A stretch of 64,000 nt of DNA from Anastatus disparis (GCA_017163975.1 JAFFSR010000218.1:6823501-6887500), one strand, 5' to 3'; positions 38,514-53,500 are shown, counted from the stretch's first letter. The notes: generated from the sequence alone by a model not told the origin. Made by a program: numbers and translations.

Positions 38514-41500
38514 AAGATTAATATATAAAGGATATTGTCCTCTATATGATTAACCTTTTATATATGGTGAAGTCGAGGAAGTCCCCCGCCCGGCATCTGT
38601 TTAACACATTACATCAGGCTAGGACTGTCAGACCCACCATACCGAAAACTTTGACTACCGATGGATGGTCAGCCACTTTTGTAACCAACAATCAACCGAT
38701 ACCCAATGAGGTCGGATTTTTTAAAGAGTCGCGATATAAATGGTTAAAGAGTCGCGATATAAATGGTTAAAGAGTCGCGATATAAATGGTTAAAGAGTCG
38801 CGATATAAATGGTTAAAGAGTCGCGATATAAATGGGGTCGCGATATAAATGGGGTCGCGATATAAATGGTTATTTAACCCCTTGAGTGTCAGAAAAGACG
38901 TTTCTTATGGAGTTGTAAAGGGTTAAAAATGCCAACTCAAATTATTTCTTAAAAACCAAATATATGAAAAATCTAACTACTAACCAAAGGTTCATCAGGC
39001 TTTCTTCTTAAACCAACGACCCTAACCGCTTGCGCGGGAATATCACCGTCATTACTAGGCATTTCACCAAGTAATGGCCTTGGTTTGGTGCGTTCGTTTT
39101 CTGGTTTCCTGGCCTCTTCCTCTTCCCTCTTGCCGTTTGCTATTCTTGCTTGCGCAGCCAAATCGTGAGTCTCCAATAATTTGTAGAATCTTTTGTTCCT
39201 TAACAATAACAATAATTCACGTGCCTCGGGATTTCTCGATGCGTCGAGCGCGCGTATTAAATTGTTAACAGTCTCGCATATGTTACTGCAAACTGGTGTG
39301 TGGTGAGTCGGAGGCTGCTCTAGACGATCCTCTATCTGGAAATATTAAATTTTACTTTTATAAACTTGCATTTTCATTTGATTCACTGTAAAAAATTTTT
39401 TGTAATTTTAACACTCGGAAGTGTTTTAGGTGAAGGGCAAATTTTTTTGTAATAAAATTTACAAATAATTTTTATGTAAATTTTAAAATAAAAATTTATA
39501 TGAAAGAATTTCTGAATAATATACAATTTTGAATAAAAAAATTTGTAACTGTAAGTTATAAGACAATTTTTACTATAAAGTACATATTTTGTAGGTAAAT
39601 GTGACAAAAATTTTTGTTGTTTAAAAGTAAAGAAAAATTTTAGGTTTGCAAAAAACTTTAGGTATTTATGCGTAAAACATTCACAAAAATTTTAACAGTC
39701 CAGCTATATTAATTAACAAAAGAGTTATAACGTTGACATAGTTTTGAAATTAAAACGATCCATAATAATCTAAATTAAGAAACTGTTACGAACATTTAAA
39801 GATATAAATTTAAAATGAACACTCGTCTTGTTTATAAATGAAAATTATCAATAACCATTATAAGTAGGCACTTCAACCCCATTAAGATTATATTAACATT
39901 ATATACTGTAATATCGTATATATAGATGATATTGATTATTGTTAAAAGCTTAATTATAATACACAATAAGAATGATTTACTCCTTATCAATTGATACCGG
40001 CTAATGTACTTAATTTTCAAAAATAAAAAAAAATATTTTTTCAATTTTTAAAAAGTAAAAATGTTAAGAAAAATCAAGAAAAAGTTTCTATTAATTAAAA
40101 AATTGATTGATCGGTTAAAATATTTTATTTAAAATAAAAACTGTATCAGTGTAGGTAAAAACTGTCTGGTACCATTAAGAGCTCAATGATCAAAACAACG
40201 AAATTATAACGTAAGAATGACAGTTTATAATTAATGCATTGATTCTGCTATAATAGAACGATTAATTAGTGCACACTATGCGTCATTTATGTTTTTATTT
40301 CCACCATCCCATAGAACACAATTACAAAATTGTATCCGAGGTCACGCAATGGGCTCACGTACGGGCTCTATGTATCAAACATTGAACAATAAATTCACGT
40401 ACACGGCGTGCTTCATTCTTTTGTTTTTCTTTTATTTCAAAGTAAAAAAAAAAATTGGAGTACTAATATTTCGCACATTGTCTTTTTTTCTTCTCTTTGC
40501 GTTTCTCACGCTTCTACATCTTACGCTATAACATAATATCGGAGTGGGCATATCAATGTCGCAAAGAGTATATAACGGAGACAGAGAAATCGACTGCGTC
40601 AACTTATAAACTTTCAACGAAATACATGTCTATTCTAATTATGTAGGAAGAATAAGAGAATTTCCATCGTTAAAACGACAAGTCGAGTTAAATTATAATC
40701 GTGGGTACTATAATTGAGGACAAGTCGGAATGAAAAATACACAAATTTATAATATGTAAAAATGTGTATTCATGACTATGAAAAAATTTTTTTTTATGAT
40801 GAATCATAAAAATAAAACAATTTTGCTATAAAATATAAAAACCAAACAATTTTTTTAAAAACAAAATAAAAATATTTTTATAGTTATAAAAAGTACTGCT
40901 AAAATATTGTTAAAAAAATTACTAAATATTTTTTTTTTTAAATACAAATGAAAATAAGAGAATGATATAAGAGGTCGTCAGTGGCTCAGTCGGTAGAGAG
41001 ACGGATTTATAATCTCGAGGTTCCGAGTTCGAATCCCGCTCTCGGCTAATTTATACAAGCACCTCTGTACGTTACATGTGCTTTGTTCATAAACACACTG
41101 ATGACTTTCGTCGCTAATTAGCATAGCAATGATAGCATAAATACAGCGACGTTAAATAAAATTAAAAAAAAATAAATTAATTAAATCGAATACAGCTTGT
41201 GTCTCGAGCCGCAGTAATAAATCTTTTTTAGCGCATTCGATATAAATATACATAAACCTTCTATTTACGCTGGCAGCATAAAAAATTTATATCGATATAA
41301 AAATAGATCCATGAATGAAACTGACGTGTTCTCTAAATCTTTAAATAATGAATGAACGAGACAAACAATTTGCCACTATTTTTCACCTGGATATCAAAAC
41401 TCTCCAAACAAAACCACAAACTTACTTTAGAAAGTGAAAACCTTTAATTTTTTTTTTAAATTCCACACACGCGGACACGACTAACCTTTCCTCTTTTTTT

Positions 41501-44500
41501 AAACAAACGCGCTTTAAATTATTTCGCAAAATAGAAAAACGTTGTTTTTAAGAAGCGACACACAAACAATAAGGCGAAAGACCGCACCCGCGCCTATAGA
41601 GCAAACGTGCTTTTTTAACCAACACTTTGAAATATTATTTCTTTTACGAGCCTTGTACACAGCACATATACGACCAAAGCACCTTTGCTATACTCAACTC
41701 CCCACCTCGAAATGAAAAGGAAAAAAAAAAAACAAAAATGTAATGTTAAATATTTGTGGTGTCTTGAAACGTTAAGTTTCCAAGTATTCAATATGTTTAT
41801 TTCATGAATTCATAAAAAATAAAACGTACAGTAGATCAAGCAAAAGGAATAAAGAGAAAAGAGAGGAACGAGAGATCGAGGAGGATAAAAAAGGGCGCGA
41901 CACGAGAGTTGACTCACCTGGAGAACGTTCTTGACTAAAAAAATCACACCTTCATGCACTTGCCGTTCAGCGAAGAATAAAAAAAATCTTTTTATCTAAA
42001 AGTCAAGCAGATGCTTTCTCCTCATCTCTTTTCTACATGTACACATATATGCAGGAGCACAATTATTTTATCGATCCTACGACGCACGCGTACTGTTTGA
42101 CGCGACGACGCCTTGTATATAACTGATGTTACGAAAAAATTTTTAGAGAAAAATTTAGAGAGAGATGGGCAGAGACTTATGTATATATGCGATGCTTGTA
42201 CACCGAAATATATATACGAGAATTCAGCATACAAGCGTTCGAGAAATATATTACTACTGATGCCGCGCCTATATTCGGAGGTATACTACTCCTTTTCCTT
42301 CTCTCTCGCGCTTATATTCCCGTACATATAACACACATTTTTATAAAACTCGTGCCCTGTATATATTAACGAACAGGTGGGGGTATAGGGATCCCTACTA
42401 CCTAGCCATACTACTACGACTGCTAATGTTACCTTCTTTTTCTTTTTTTACGGTATTTTTCTCACTCGCTCTTATTGTATACTTGAATCAATTGACTTTA
42501 TAAAGTGGACTCTCTCTTTTTCTCTCTCTATCTTGGTCACTCTTATATGCGCCAGATGTATGGCCACTAACGCTGAAGTTTCAGTTTTTTAACGTACGGT
42601 ATGCGACGCGCCGTTACGTACACAAGGTAGATTGGCTCTTTCCCTCTCTCTTTTATATACTCCACGTTTAAAGTTATAGGCTCCCAGGGACGTATTGTGG
42701 TAGTGGAGTTGCAAGTTTCTTACTTTATGGAGTTGCGGCTAAGGGGGACTCGATGCTGTTGAGACGCACCTGGGGATCTTGGAGAGACGCGGGAAAGTTG
42801 GATTCTGCTGTGGAAGGAGCGAAATGTTCAAAAGGATGTTGCGGTTTTTGAAATGGAAGAAGCGAAGGGTTTTGGATGGTTCTTTGTTTAAAAAATAATG
42901 AGAGTAAGGTTTGCACTAGTTGAACATATATTTTTTTAATTTTCAAAACAATTTTGACCTTAAGATATTTAAAGTTAATAATAATTTTTTTAAATTAATA
43001 TTATGTTCATAGCTACACATTTGAAATATTTACAAAGTTATATTAACACTAAAAAAGATTAATTTCTTCGAATTAAAACGAATTGTAAAATAAAGACAGA
43101 ATATTCTTTTTATACAAGTTAAATTTTCTATGAGTAAAATTATATTTGTTTTTTTTTGTAAATATGAATCAATATTGTTAAATTCATTTTAAACTAATCA
43201 AAAAACTTTCTATTCAAATAAATAATATCAAAAATCATTCACCCAAAGAAACTAAATATACACTATACATTTGAAAATGTAACTACTAGGCTAAAAAATC
43301 AAGAAATCCGCAACTGCCGTTCTCATTTTCTCTTTCATTTCCTCTTCTTTTTTTTTTTTTTTTTTTGCGCCTATGAAAAAAAAATCGACTTCTCTCAACC
43401 GCAATATTCATAAAAAAAATTGTATGTTATAAACATGCAACGAAACGCATATAAGCACAGGCATTTGAACGTAAAGTATAGTGGTCGTAGTTATCGCGCA
43501 CACACGTGTGCATTATAGCGCTGATGGCGGACACGTGTTGCTTGGCATGTATACCGAACGTCAATATTCAAAGTTTTTCTCTCTCTCTTTTTTTTTTTCT
43601 TTTTAAGTTTAGAGAGAACGTTGACTTGTGTACGATTAATTTACGTCAAAGTTTAGGCGAGACTAAGCTGATTTGTGAATTAATCTATTTTTAAGGTTTG
43701 TTCATTCAAGAATTTATTGTTTTTGTGTCGGATTTATTTTATGACGTTTCTATTATTAAGTAAAAAAAATTGTATGGTCATACGTGTTTAATAAAATGGT
43801 CTGAAAGTGAAATAGTTCAAATATTTTATTGAAACAAAACACAATTTATCACATTTCAAGCTAAAATTTATAAAAAGTTATTTTTTATAAATTTAAAGCG
43901 GAAAATAAATTAAAAATTTATCATTTTTTTAAGGAATTAAAAATTATATAAAAAATTTATTCAGCAAAAATATATTTTCCATTATATGAAAGTTATCTTT
44001 AAATTATTTCAAAATTTTATGATTGGCGTTAAATAAATTATAATTAATTAGTTTGACCGCTACAGAAAGCAAATTTAATGAGCGGGTCAATAATCTACAG
44101 AAAATTAAACCCTTTAAAAAAAAATCTTTATACTAAAATAATATAATTTAAAAACCATTTTTAACAATACTTTGCAGAAGCAATTTACGAGACATTTGAA
44201 CTAATACAAGCCTAGTAACTTCTTATTCCGGTAACTCCCTTTTAAGACACGCAAGCTCACAATTAGCTATATATATGAAAGTATAAGGTTAACGCGCTTT
44301 GGACCGATCTCAAATGACTAATGTTATTATCTAAAGTTTGATTACTCTAATTCAATAGGATTACTTCTAATTCCGGTAGTATTTGACGTGTGAGTTTTAT
44401 TTCATTTGGTTTGGCTTTAATTGGACTTTAATTGGGAACAGTTAAAAAATAGTTTAAGTTTAACGATTCCTGTTTTTTTTTTCTTAAATAAGGTATTAAA

Positions 44501-47500
44501 AGTAAACAATTAAATGTAATAAAGTAGGTAATTGAAACTTTTTATTTTATTTAAATTGTATGATCATATATTTAAAAATGATATTTTCGGTTGAGATTTT
44601 TTAATAAAAAAAAGTTTTGATGTAATTAACCCTCAAATGACTCTAGAGGGAAAAACTTATTTTGAAAAATATTTTGTTTGTGAATTTTATTATTTTTTTT
44701 TGTTTAAATGAAATTCGTCTTTAATATACTATATTCTTCAGAAAAGATCTACAAGAATATGTGAAAAAAATTAATGATTAAATTTTTACGTGTACCGTTT
44801 AAAGGTCAAAGTATTAAATTACCCAAAACATTAATTGCAATTGTCAAAAAGTCAAAAAGTTCAAGCAAAAATTAAAGGAAAACAGAATATAATTTAACAA
44901 AAGAATAAAAGTTTGATGGTGTGAATTTGACGAACAGGTAGGCATTTCACATAAAAGAAGTTTCACCTTTGATTCATCTTAGAAAAAGGGGACCCTTCTT
45001 CATTTCTTATTTCAAAGCATTTAAGGTACATGCACACGCATAATGGCCAGATCTATAATAGCTATAGTCGTAAGACGGGTATTATAATAGTTTAAACGAA
45101 GATAGAAGCACGTGTAACGCGAAACCGCATTTACTAAAAAAAACGCTTATTCTTTTGGTGATTTTTAAAGTTTTCTTTTTACATAAATAATTAAATAAAT
45201 CAAAATTCTTCGTTAATTATTTTACATGAAAATTGACTGTTAACGATGTACACTTTTTAGAATTAAATTAACAAATGTGATCAAAAAATTTTTTTTACAC
45301 GGAAGTTTTAAGAACGAAAAATTTATGATATAACAGTTTCTTTTAAGTTTTTATGTCAGATTTATATTTATAACGTGGTAGCTTCTCTCGGACGATACAA
45401 TTATTTATCCGCTTCTTTTTCTATGTATTTCTTATTTTCTATGTTAAAACTGTATAATATTAAAATTAACTTTAAAATTATTTAAAGATATCTATACATT
45501 TTATTAAAAGAGTTATAGTATCCCGAGCGAATATTTATTAGAAAAAATATTCCAGGTCAATTTTCAGATATGCGAATCTCGATATTAAAAAGAAATTCAA
45601 ACTATACAGCGATAAATTAAAAAAGTCATTTTAATATCTCACCGCAATTAATTAAATTACAAGTATCAAGTTACTTGTTTTTTTTTTTTTTTTAATTTTT
45701 AGAAAGATGAAAAATTCGTAATAGAGAAACAGGAGCAAAGTATAAGCCGTCGCGCATCAGTTTCGAAACTTTGAAGAAAAATAAGAAGTATATTAGCGAG
45801 AAACTAGGTTAGAACCGTTGACCCGCGAGTATAGCAAAGTAAACAAAGTATACATCTGCAATAAAAAAAAAATAATAATTTGTGAAAATGTTGGGAGCAC
45901 ACTCTGATTCTAAAAAATAAGATTTGCGAATTTAGAGTATCTAATACGTTTTTCTGAAGCACCGTACCTCGTTAGTCATTTTGTGTCTTCTTTTTTTTTT
46001 CCTTAGTCATATGTTCCACTGACTAAAATAAATCTAACTCACTGGCACACCAAAAGTGAATATTGTATATCATAAAGTTAAGAAAAAAAAGATTCTAATT
46101 TTTTATTTTTATTTTTTTAAGAAAAAAAAAGGAAAAAAAAATGTTAAAAAAAAAGTTGACCAAGTAACGATTGACTGCCGCGAGCCACGGCGACGAAAGT
46201 TCGACTAAAGGGGTTTTTATATGAGGAAAAAGCGATATGGTGGAAGCATTGTGTGCTTAAAGTGTCTGTGTGCGCGCATACGAGAAAAAGAGAGCGACGT
46301 AGAGGAGAGAAGAAAGAGCAAAAATATACGAGAAAGACTGACGCACATGAGCATTATACGTTACAAAATTTTCATCAAACGTTAAGAACGAATCATATTC
46401 GCGCGATTGTTTAAACATTTTTTCGTTTACCTTTTTTTCTTTTGAACGTTTGATATGTAGGTTTGTGCTAATCGTTAAATTGATATGATGTTATATTTGT
46501 GAATCGATGATTTTTAATGATGTAGTTTGAACTACAAAAGAAAGAAGAAAATATTTTTAATGTTTTAAAAGTAACAATTGTGGTTTAAAAATTTTGACTA
46601 CTATATAATAAATTTTAATCTTCGTTTATTTATTATTTTGCCAAAAAAAAAATTATTTTTTTTATTTTTGCAAAAATAAAATTTTGGAAAAAAAATCTTA
46701 AAACTAATTTTTTAAATTTTCTAATTCAACCCATTCACAATTTTTGACAAATTATTAATAAACCGCCATATAATAATTCTTCTCCTCTAATTATTTATTA
46801 CCGCATCTGATCAAAGACAAATTAAAAAAAATAAGCTAGAATATTATGGTATATATTTTTTTTACAAAAACAATGTCACTCATTGCACAATTCGCTCGAA
46901 GGTTTTATCTCAAAAAACACGACAATGAGTAAAACAAAATTTATAGCTCCTTCTACATTCCAAAAGTAATTTATTATTTCAGAAAATTTATTATTACGTT
47001 AAATATTTTCATGTTACGTTTACATCCTCCGTTCTAAAAATATCAAGGATGAATGAAATCATTTATCAAAAAAATATGCAATATGAAATTTGAAAAAAAA
47101 TGTTGTTTTTCGCGATTTACGCGTAATGTATCGCGGTAATCAATTTTTGGCTTTGCAATACTCAGTTTTAATTATTAAATTTTTCGTTATATAAGCTGAA
47201 AATTGATAGCTCGCAATAAAATTAATCTGAGCCATAAATTGATTTTCCAGAACTACGCGAAATGTTATGATTTTATACAATTTTATATTATTTATTTCCT
47301 CCGGTTATTTTTAATTCGCGCGGACGACACATTTTTTCTTATTAATCTATTTATAAAAAAACTCGTTTCTTAAATTTTTCTTTTCGTTTAAACGTCTGAA
47401 CTCCTTTCTTTGCGAGCGGTCAAGTAAAACTATATATATTGAATGAATTTTTACAAATTTTTTTGAATGAAAATAAACTTTGTAGTTTTCGCAGAAATTC

Positions 47501-50500
47501 ATTAGAAAAATTAAAGCTTTGCGCAAGCTTTGTTGCCGGGATCAATTACTTAAAAATTTATATTAATTTCTAAGTGAATACATGACATTTTACTACGATT
47601 ATCTATCTTTTAAACTCATTAGTATCCAATCAAAAGAATTAAACTTCCAACAATTAACGTCATTATGAGATATAAATCTTTATACATTTTCTTAATATTT
47701 CTAAAGTGTTAAACGTTTATACCTATTAAATTAAAAAATATTTAAAAATTGTAAAAAAATCAATTTAAAAATATTACGGTAAAAGAATATTTTTTTAATT
47801 TTTGACAAACTTTCGTCGTTAAACGCTGGAAGTTGTTAAATTATTGAGGGAACATTTTTAAGAAGAAGAAGCTATTTATTTATTTTTTTTTAATTTCATT
47901 TAACATCGCTGTATTTATGCTATCATTACAATGCTAATTAGCGACGGAGATCGTTTCAGTGTGTTTCTGAACAAAGCACATTATGGCGTCACAGTGGTGC
48001 TTGTCTAAATCGGCCGAGAGCGGGATTCGAACTCGAGTCCTCGAGATTACGAATCCATCGCTCTACCGACTGAGCCACTGACGACCTCTCGGAAAAAGAA
48101 ATCAATTCCAAGCATTGGAATGAAAAATAAATTTTAATGCATAGCGATTTTTTAACTCCTAGAATTCATGCTCGATTATCGTAAACAAAATAGGGGATTT
48201 TCGCACATTAGTTAATTCTAAGAAAATTTTAAAAAAATGTATGCTGAACTATTTTTCTAAATTTTTCTTGAAAATAATAAAAAAAAGTAGCTATCGGAAT
48301 AACTTTTTAATAAAAAAATAAACATTACGTTATGCTTCCATTAATTTCATCAGACAATCCAATGGTCACAATGTCAAAAAAAATTTCATTGAAACTTCAA
48401 CGCGATCGAGAAGTGGGTAAACATCTGCAAATTATCTGGCGCCTAAAACACATCGCGCGATGAGCTTTTTATTCAAACGTGACGTCAGGCCTCTACAAGC
48501 TCTTCCAGAGAGTGAAAGAGAGAAAAAAGTTTCATCGATTTGGACTTTTGTCGTCACGCCGGCAACAGAAGCTGAGAAACGTTATAAACGAGAAAATTCT
48601 TGTGCTATTAATATAATGACAAAAGGCTTTACGACTGCCGTACGGCAAAAATCGTCTGCGGAGATCGAGAAAAGAATCGCTTCTTTTTTTTTTTTATTTC
48701 AAGACTTTGGGTTCAAACGTGTGACGTGGAGGATTTTCGTCATTTAATAGGTTACCGTCTGACGTCTTCTTAGAAAGACGAACGCGGAAGCTCTTGTTAA
48801 ACATCAAAATGAATGATCGATAATTTCCTTAGTTTTTTCGCTTTTTATTTTTCTGTTTTTTTTTCGATGCGTTGAACTTGTTGTGGTAATCGCATTATGC
48901 GCGCCGTTACAGCTGAAAATTTTATTTTTAAATGTTGTGACTATTTTCATTCTGTTTATAAACAATTACTTCAAGATCAGATTAGTTGGATTTTTTTGGA
49001 AATTTTTGTATTTTATATTTAGATTTTTAATGAATGGAATTATTTTGATTTTTCCTCTTTTTTTTTATTTTCTCAAAACGAAATTGTCAAGACGATGAAA
49101 ATAAACTTTTGTTTACATTAAAAATCATAATTTTCCGATTATACTGCTTGGGGATATGGAAACGTCACATATATTTTCTCGGATGTTATAACATTCAGAA
49201 ATTTTACGAATGCTTACAGTAAGCGCTGTAAAAGTTCATTTCTCGATACCAATTTTAGCTCCTTTGGGTAGGGGGTGAATGAACTCAAGATTGAATTAAA
49301 AATAATATTTTTGAATTTTTAAGAAATTATTACTATATTCAACGCAAAATCGTTTTTCTAGTTTTTCTTAATTAATGTCAAAAATTAATTTGTAGGCAAT
49401 ATATTTGAATAAGATTAGTTTCATTAATTTTTATACAAAAATAACGAAATTTTACATTTAAGATTTTTCAAAATTAATTTAAAGACATCTTTTCTCTGAT
49501 CCATTGATAAACGTAATTAATTTCCTTTATTTATTATCAAACAATTAAAAATTTAATCAAAAATGTCATCTATATATACCATGTCTGAGAAAATGTCAGA
49601 AAGAAAAAATCTTTAAAAATAAATAGAAATTTTGAGAATCGTAGTTTTTTCTTTTAATTCCAAAGTACTATTTATAACTTTGTCTCAGATACATAAATTA
49701 CGGCATCTCGCAGTTGCACGGCAGAAAATCAAAAATAATAAAAAGAAAATATAAAAATATCAATCGAAATTCTAAGAATTTCTAGCGTATTAAAAAATTT
49801 CTTTTAAAGTTTTTTAAAAATAAAGATTTCCGAACGAAACTCTAAACTCTTACAGCTGAAAATTTAATAATATCAAACAAACAATTAACACGTACTAAAA
49901 CATTTTATTGTCCCAAACAAGCTTATTCCATGAAACAGTGTTGGGAAGACATTTACACTTGATGGCCATTTGTCAGTTACTAAAAATATAGTTTATACTC
50001 GGCTTTTATTGTAGCTGTTCTAATAAATGTTTTTTACGATAGAAAATAGCAATTTATTCTACACACGATTCTATTTATTTTCATAGTTGTAACATTTGCA
50101 AACAAATAAATAGTTTTGCTTTAATATTGCGGAAGAAGTGTTTTTTCTTTAATTTTGTTTAAATATATGAATATTTAATTTTTTGTTACAATTTGCGTGA
50201 TTCACTGCAACTTTATAATTAAAATAATAGTTTACAACTTTGAATATTACTTTGTTTTGAAATGATTTAAAATAATTTTTTATAAATTATTGTAATCATT
50301 TCATTTCCTTCGTTTTATTAATGTACCGAACAAAAGGTCCGCTCCGTGTCGAAATTGTTTCTCTTTGTTTACAAATATTAGTCAATTTAGAATAATAGCA
50401 ATACAATAAAAAATAATTGTGAATCCACTTTAACATAGAAAAAATTCTTTTTAAATTTTAAATGTACAAGCAATTTTAAACCCTTTCAGAACTGAATTTT

Positions 50501-53500
50501 TCTCAGAAAATATTCTGATAATTTCAAGAAGAATTTTGTTCCCGTTTCAATCAATTTTTGTTTTTTCTTTTTTTGAGTTTCCTTCATTTTTATAACGTAT
50601 GGTAACTTTGAGATCAGAAATTCTTAAAAAAGGAAACAAAATCAAACATTTTAAAAATTGTAATGTGCATGAATTGAATTAAATCTGAAAGGAATTAAAA
50701 AAAGCTCAACACGTAAAAATAAAAAAATTCAATATGTTACCTGAACGAGCGACCTGACAAACGGATGGCCAATAAAAGCTTCGAGAAATATCAAATCCGT
50801 ATCCTGGGCCCCATCGTGATTTCTCCTTTCGATATCCTCGATACCATTGGTCTGGCCTAATCCATCGGTGCTATTAGTTATGTTTTGGCTTTGCATAAAA
50901 GCAGCTGGAAAAAAATCAAAATAACGTTCCATTATCTGTCCTCAACAACTCTGTTATGATCTTATACGCGAGCGAAAGCTTCTTTTTGACTTTTTTTAAC
51001 AAACGATAAAAGATTACAAAAGAGAGCAAAGAAGCCGAGGATTAACTGACGGGCGTGGCGTTGATATTGAACATTTTCTCTCTTGCGTACGTAACATTGA
51101 CGATGAAAAGGAATGAAAGAGAAGAGGGATGGATCAATAATTGCAAGCTACAGGTGGCTGTACTAATACGCCGTGATTTTTACACCACCTTCAATCTACT
51201 CTCATCTCCATTGTCTTTGGCTTTAAAATTTTTTTTTCTTTTTTTTTTCGAGTTTTCTTTTTTTTTTCTTTTTTCGATTTTTCATTTTAACGGAATGAAT
51301 AAGCTTTTGTTGGGAGGTTAACGAACGCGATTATGAAGAAAAAAAAGGAAAGTTTAAAGAACAAATATAGAATGATATTTTTATAAGCACATTGTTTCAT
51401 TTTGAGAAATTTTGCTTTATGAAACGTTTATTTTCGAAAAGCGTATTTTCGGCTTATTAAACTATTAATATTAATTTGATTGTTTTCGTTTTGACTGAAC
51501 AAGTATCTTGTTGTATATTTTTAGCTTAGCGTGGCTCAAAATTAAAAATTTATCTATTGTTAGGCTTATCGATAGTTTATTGGTTATAATGGTGAAATAG
51601 ACGTAGCTGTGATGTACAGAAATGCGGTTGGTACAATTATGATGTTATTAAGTTTAGTCGGATTTTGGTGTATTGGAAATAGGATTTTGTTTATTACAAA
51701 AAAATTTTTATTTAATATAAGCAAATAGTTGATTGGATAGATTATTAGGGACTTAAATGCAATACAAAGGAATATCAAATCAACGTGATACAATATTAAG
51801 TATGTAAATCATTATAAAAAAAACATAAATATTTTGATAATAGTACCACGATAAATCATACGTTTCATGTTATCTTTACGCTAAATTATTCAGTATCATT
51901 TCGATCATTACCAGCGCGGTACAACTTCTGGACCCATAAAATTTCACTCGATCATCGAATCACAATCTAACAAGTCGATCGATCAATTAATCTTTTCATC
52001 GGTTCATCTCTCCAAAGTATATCCACATTGTCTTCAACCGTAATAAAGTACCGAGCTTACTTTTTGACTATTACTCTCAAAGTTCAATGATCACGGACTT
52101 ACTTTAACGACATTTTCTTTTATTTCCGCTGGATGCATCCAACTTTAAGAACTTAAAGATTCCTTTTTTTTCTCTTTTTTTTAATGAGGATTCCTTTGTT
52201 TTATGGGTCATTGCGGCAGGGAAGAAAAATAGAAGCATTTTGTTGTTTTTAGTGCGCTTCTGTGGTTTGTTTTTGCAAACGACTTTAACGTCGCTTTAAA
52301 AGTCTTGCGGGGTTTACGGCGGTTTAGAGGATTTGTGATTGTTTCGTTTTATACGAAATTAGTAAATTTTAGTTGTATACTTTCTTCATTAATGGTTTTA
52401 TAAAAAGGTAAAAATTTACTGATTTTAAGTTCATTTATAAAGTCATCAACTCAAATGATAAACTTTTCCCAAAACCATAAAAGTCACAGTAATGCATCGA
52501 GAAAAGCATAACTTTGTTTCTGAATAATCAAGGCATACAAGAGCGCATCAATAAAATAGCGCTGTAAACTTCGTTTTTATATGTTTAGTGCCTCAATTAT
52601 CAGTGCGGATCACGAATGCGGTATAAATTGATTGCATATAGTTATCGAAGATTATTATACGTGTACATGCGGTGCACAAGACACGCTACGTGTTTGAATT
52701 TTCTCGGGCTTGTACGCCAGGTAAGAGCCCCTCTGTTCATTGTTGTGTTAACGATATTAGCATTTGTGAGCTAATTGACCCAAAGATGAGTAAAACTTAT
52801 GTGCGAGTAGATGAGTTTTGAACAAAAAATTACTTTGTGTTCGGCTTTCTAAATAAATAGGACTCTTGCTTTGATTTGTTGCATGGTATGTTTTTTTTAA
52901 ACATTGCGTTTGTTTTAAAATACTAAAATTCATGTGATTTATTTTTTGCAAATGATGCTTGAAATTTTGGTATTTTAGAAAAGTAATAATACATTATTTT
53001 TTTTAGTAATGTGTTTGGAATATTTCTAGTGAAAAAAATACATAATTGGATATTACTTTGTAAAATCGATAAAATTATTTTGGTAATGTATAAGTTATTA
53101 CAGCCAAGAATACTTTACAAGTTAACAGAAAATTTAGGGGTTCTTTTCGGTAATGTAAGTGATTATAGTGAAAAATACTTTACAAATTAACAGAAAATTT
53201 AGGGGTTCTTTTCGTAAGGGTATCTCCAAGAATTTTAAAAAAATTCTACGAAAAAATTATTAACTCCATAACACTCTTTTATTAAGTTTTTGCAAATGAA
53301 AAATTATTTTAGAAATGTAGACATGAACTTTATCGATTAATTTTTGTATAGAGAAAATCTTATTAAATTTAAAAATTTTGGCGATAATTGCTGCGAAATT
53401 CATACATTATGTTTGCAAAAAATTTTCGTCAGTGATACTAAAAAATTACATATAAATTACACTATAATTATAGAGTTGTATTTTCCCACAATTATTTCAA

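Larger units (their letters stand above)
39336..50740 (-). other. 11.4-kb intron of vari
   Basis: The intron separates the L27-containing exon from the upstream exon 50741-50904. It holds two SINE copies (40971-41171, 47883-48088), a dispersed repeat (44628-44840) and a candidate alternative exon (41918-41995). Several islands are less AT-rich than the rest (about 41900-42700, 43440-43560, 46150-46340, 48380-48800) and may be alternative promoters or enhancers. On the - strand a TATAAAAA sits at about 46215-46223. Confidence 0.7.

Noticed and set aside
38546..38770. 74-codon open frame
   Set aside because: It runs into the 23-bp minisatellite and shows no recognised domain; treated as part of a repeat element.
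42022..42369. Open frames of 60-72 codons on both strands
   Set aside because: They lie in the GC-richer island near the candidate vari exon, overlap one another and show no conserved motifs; a promoter region is more likely.
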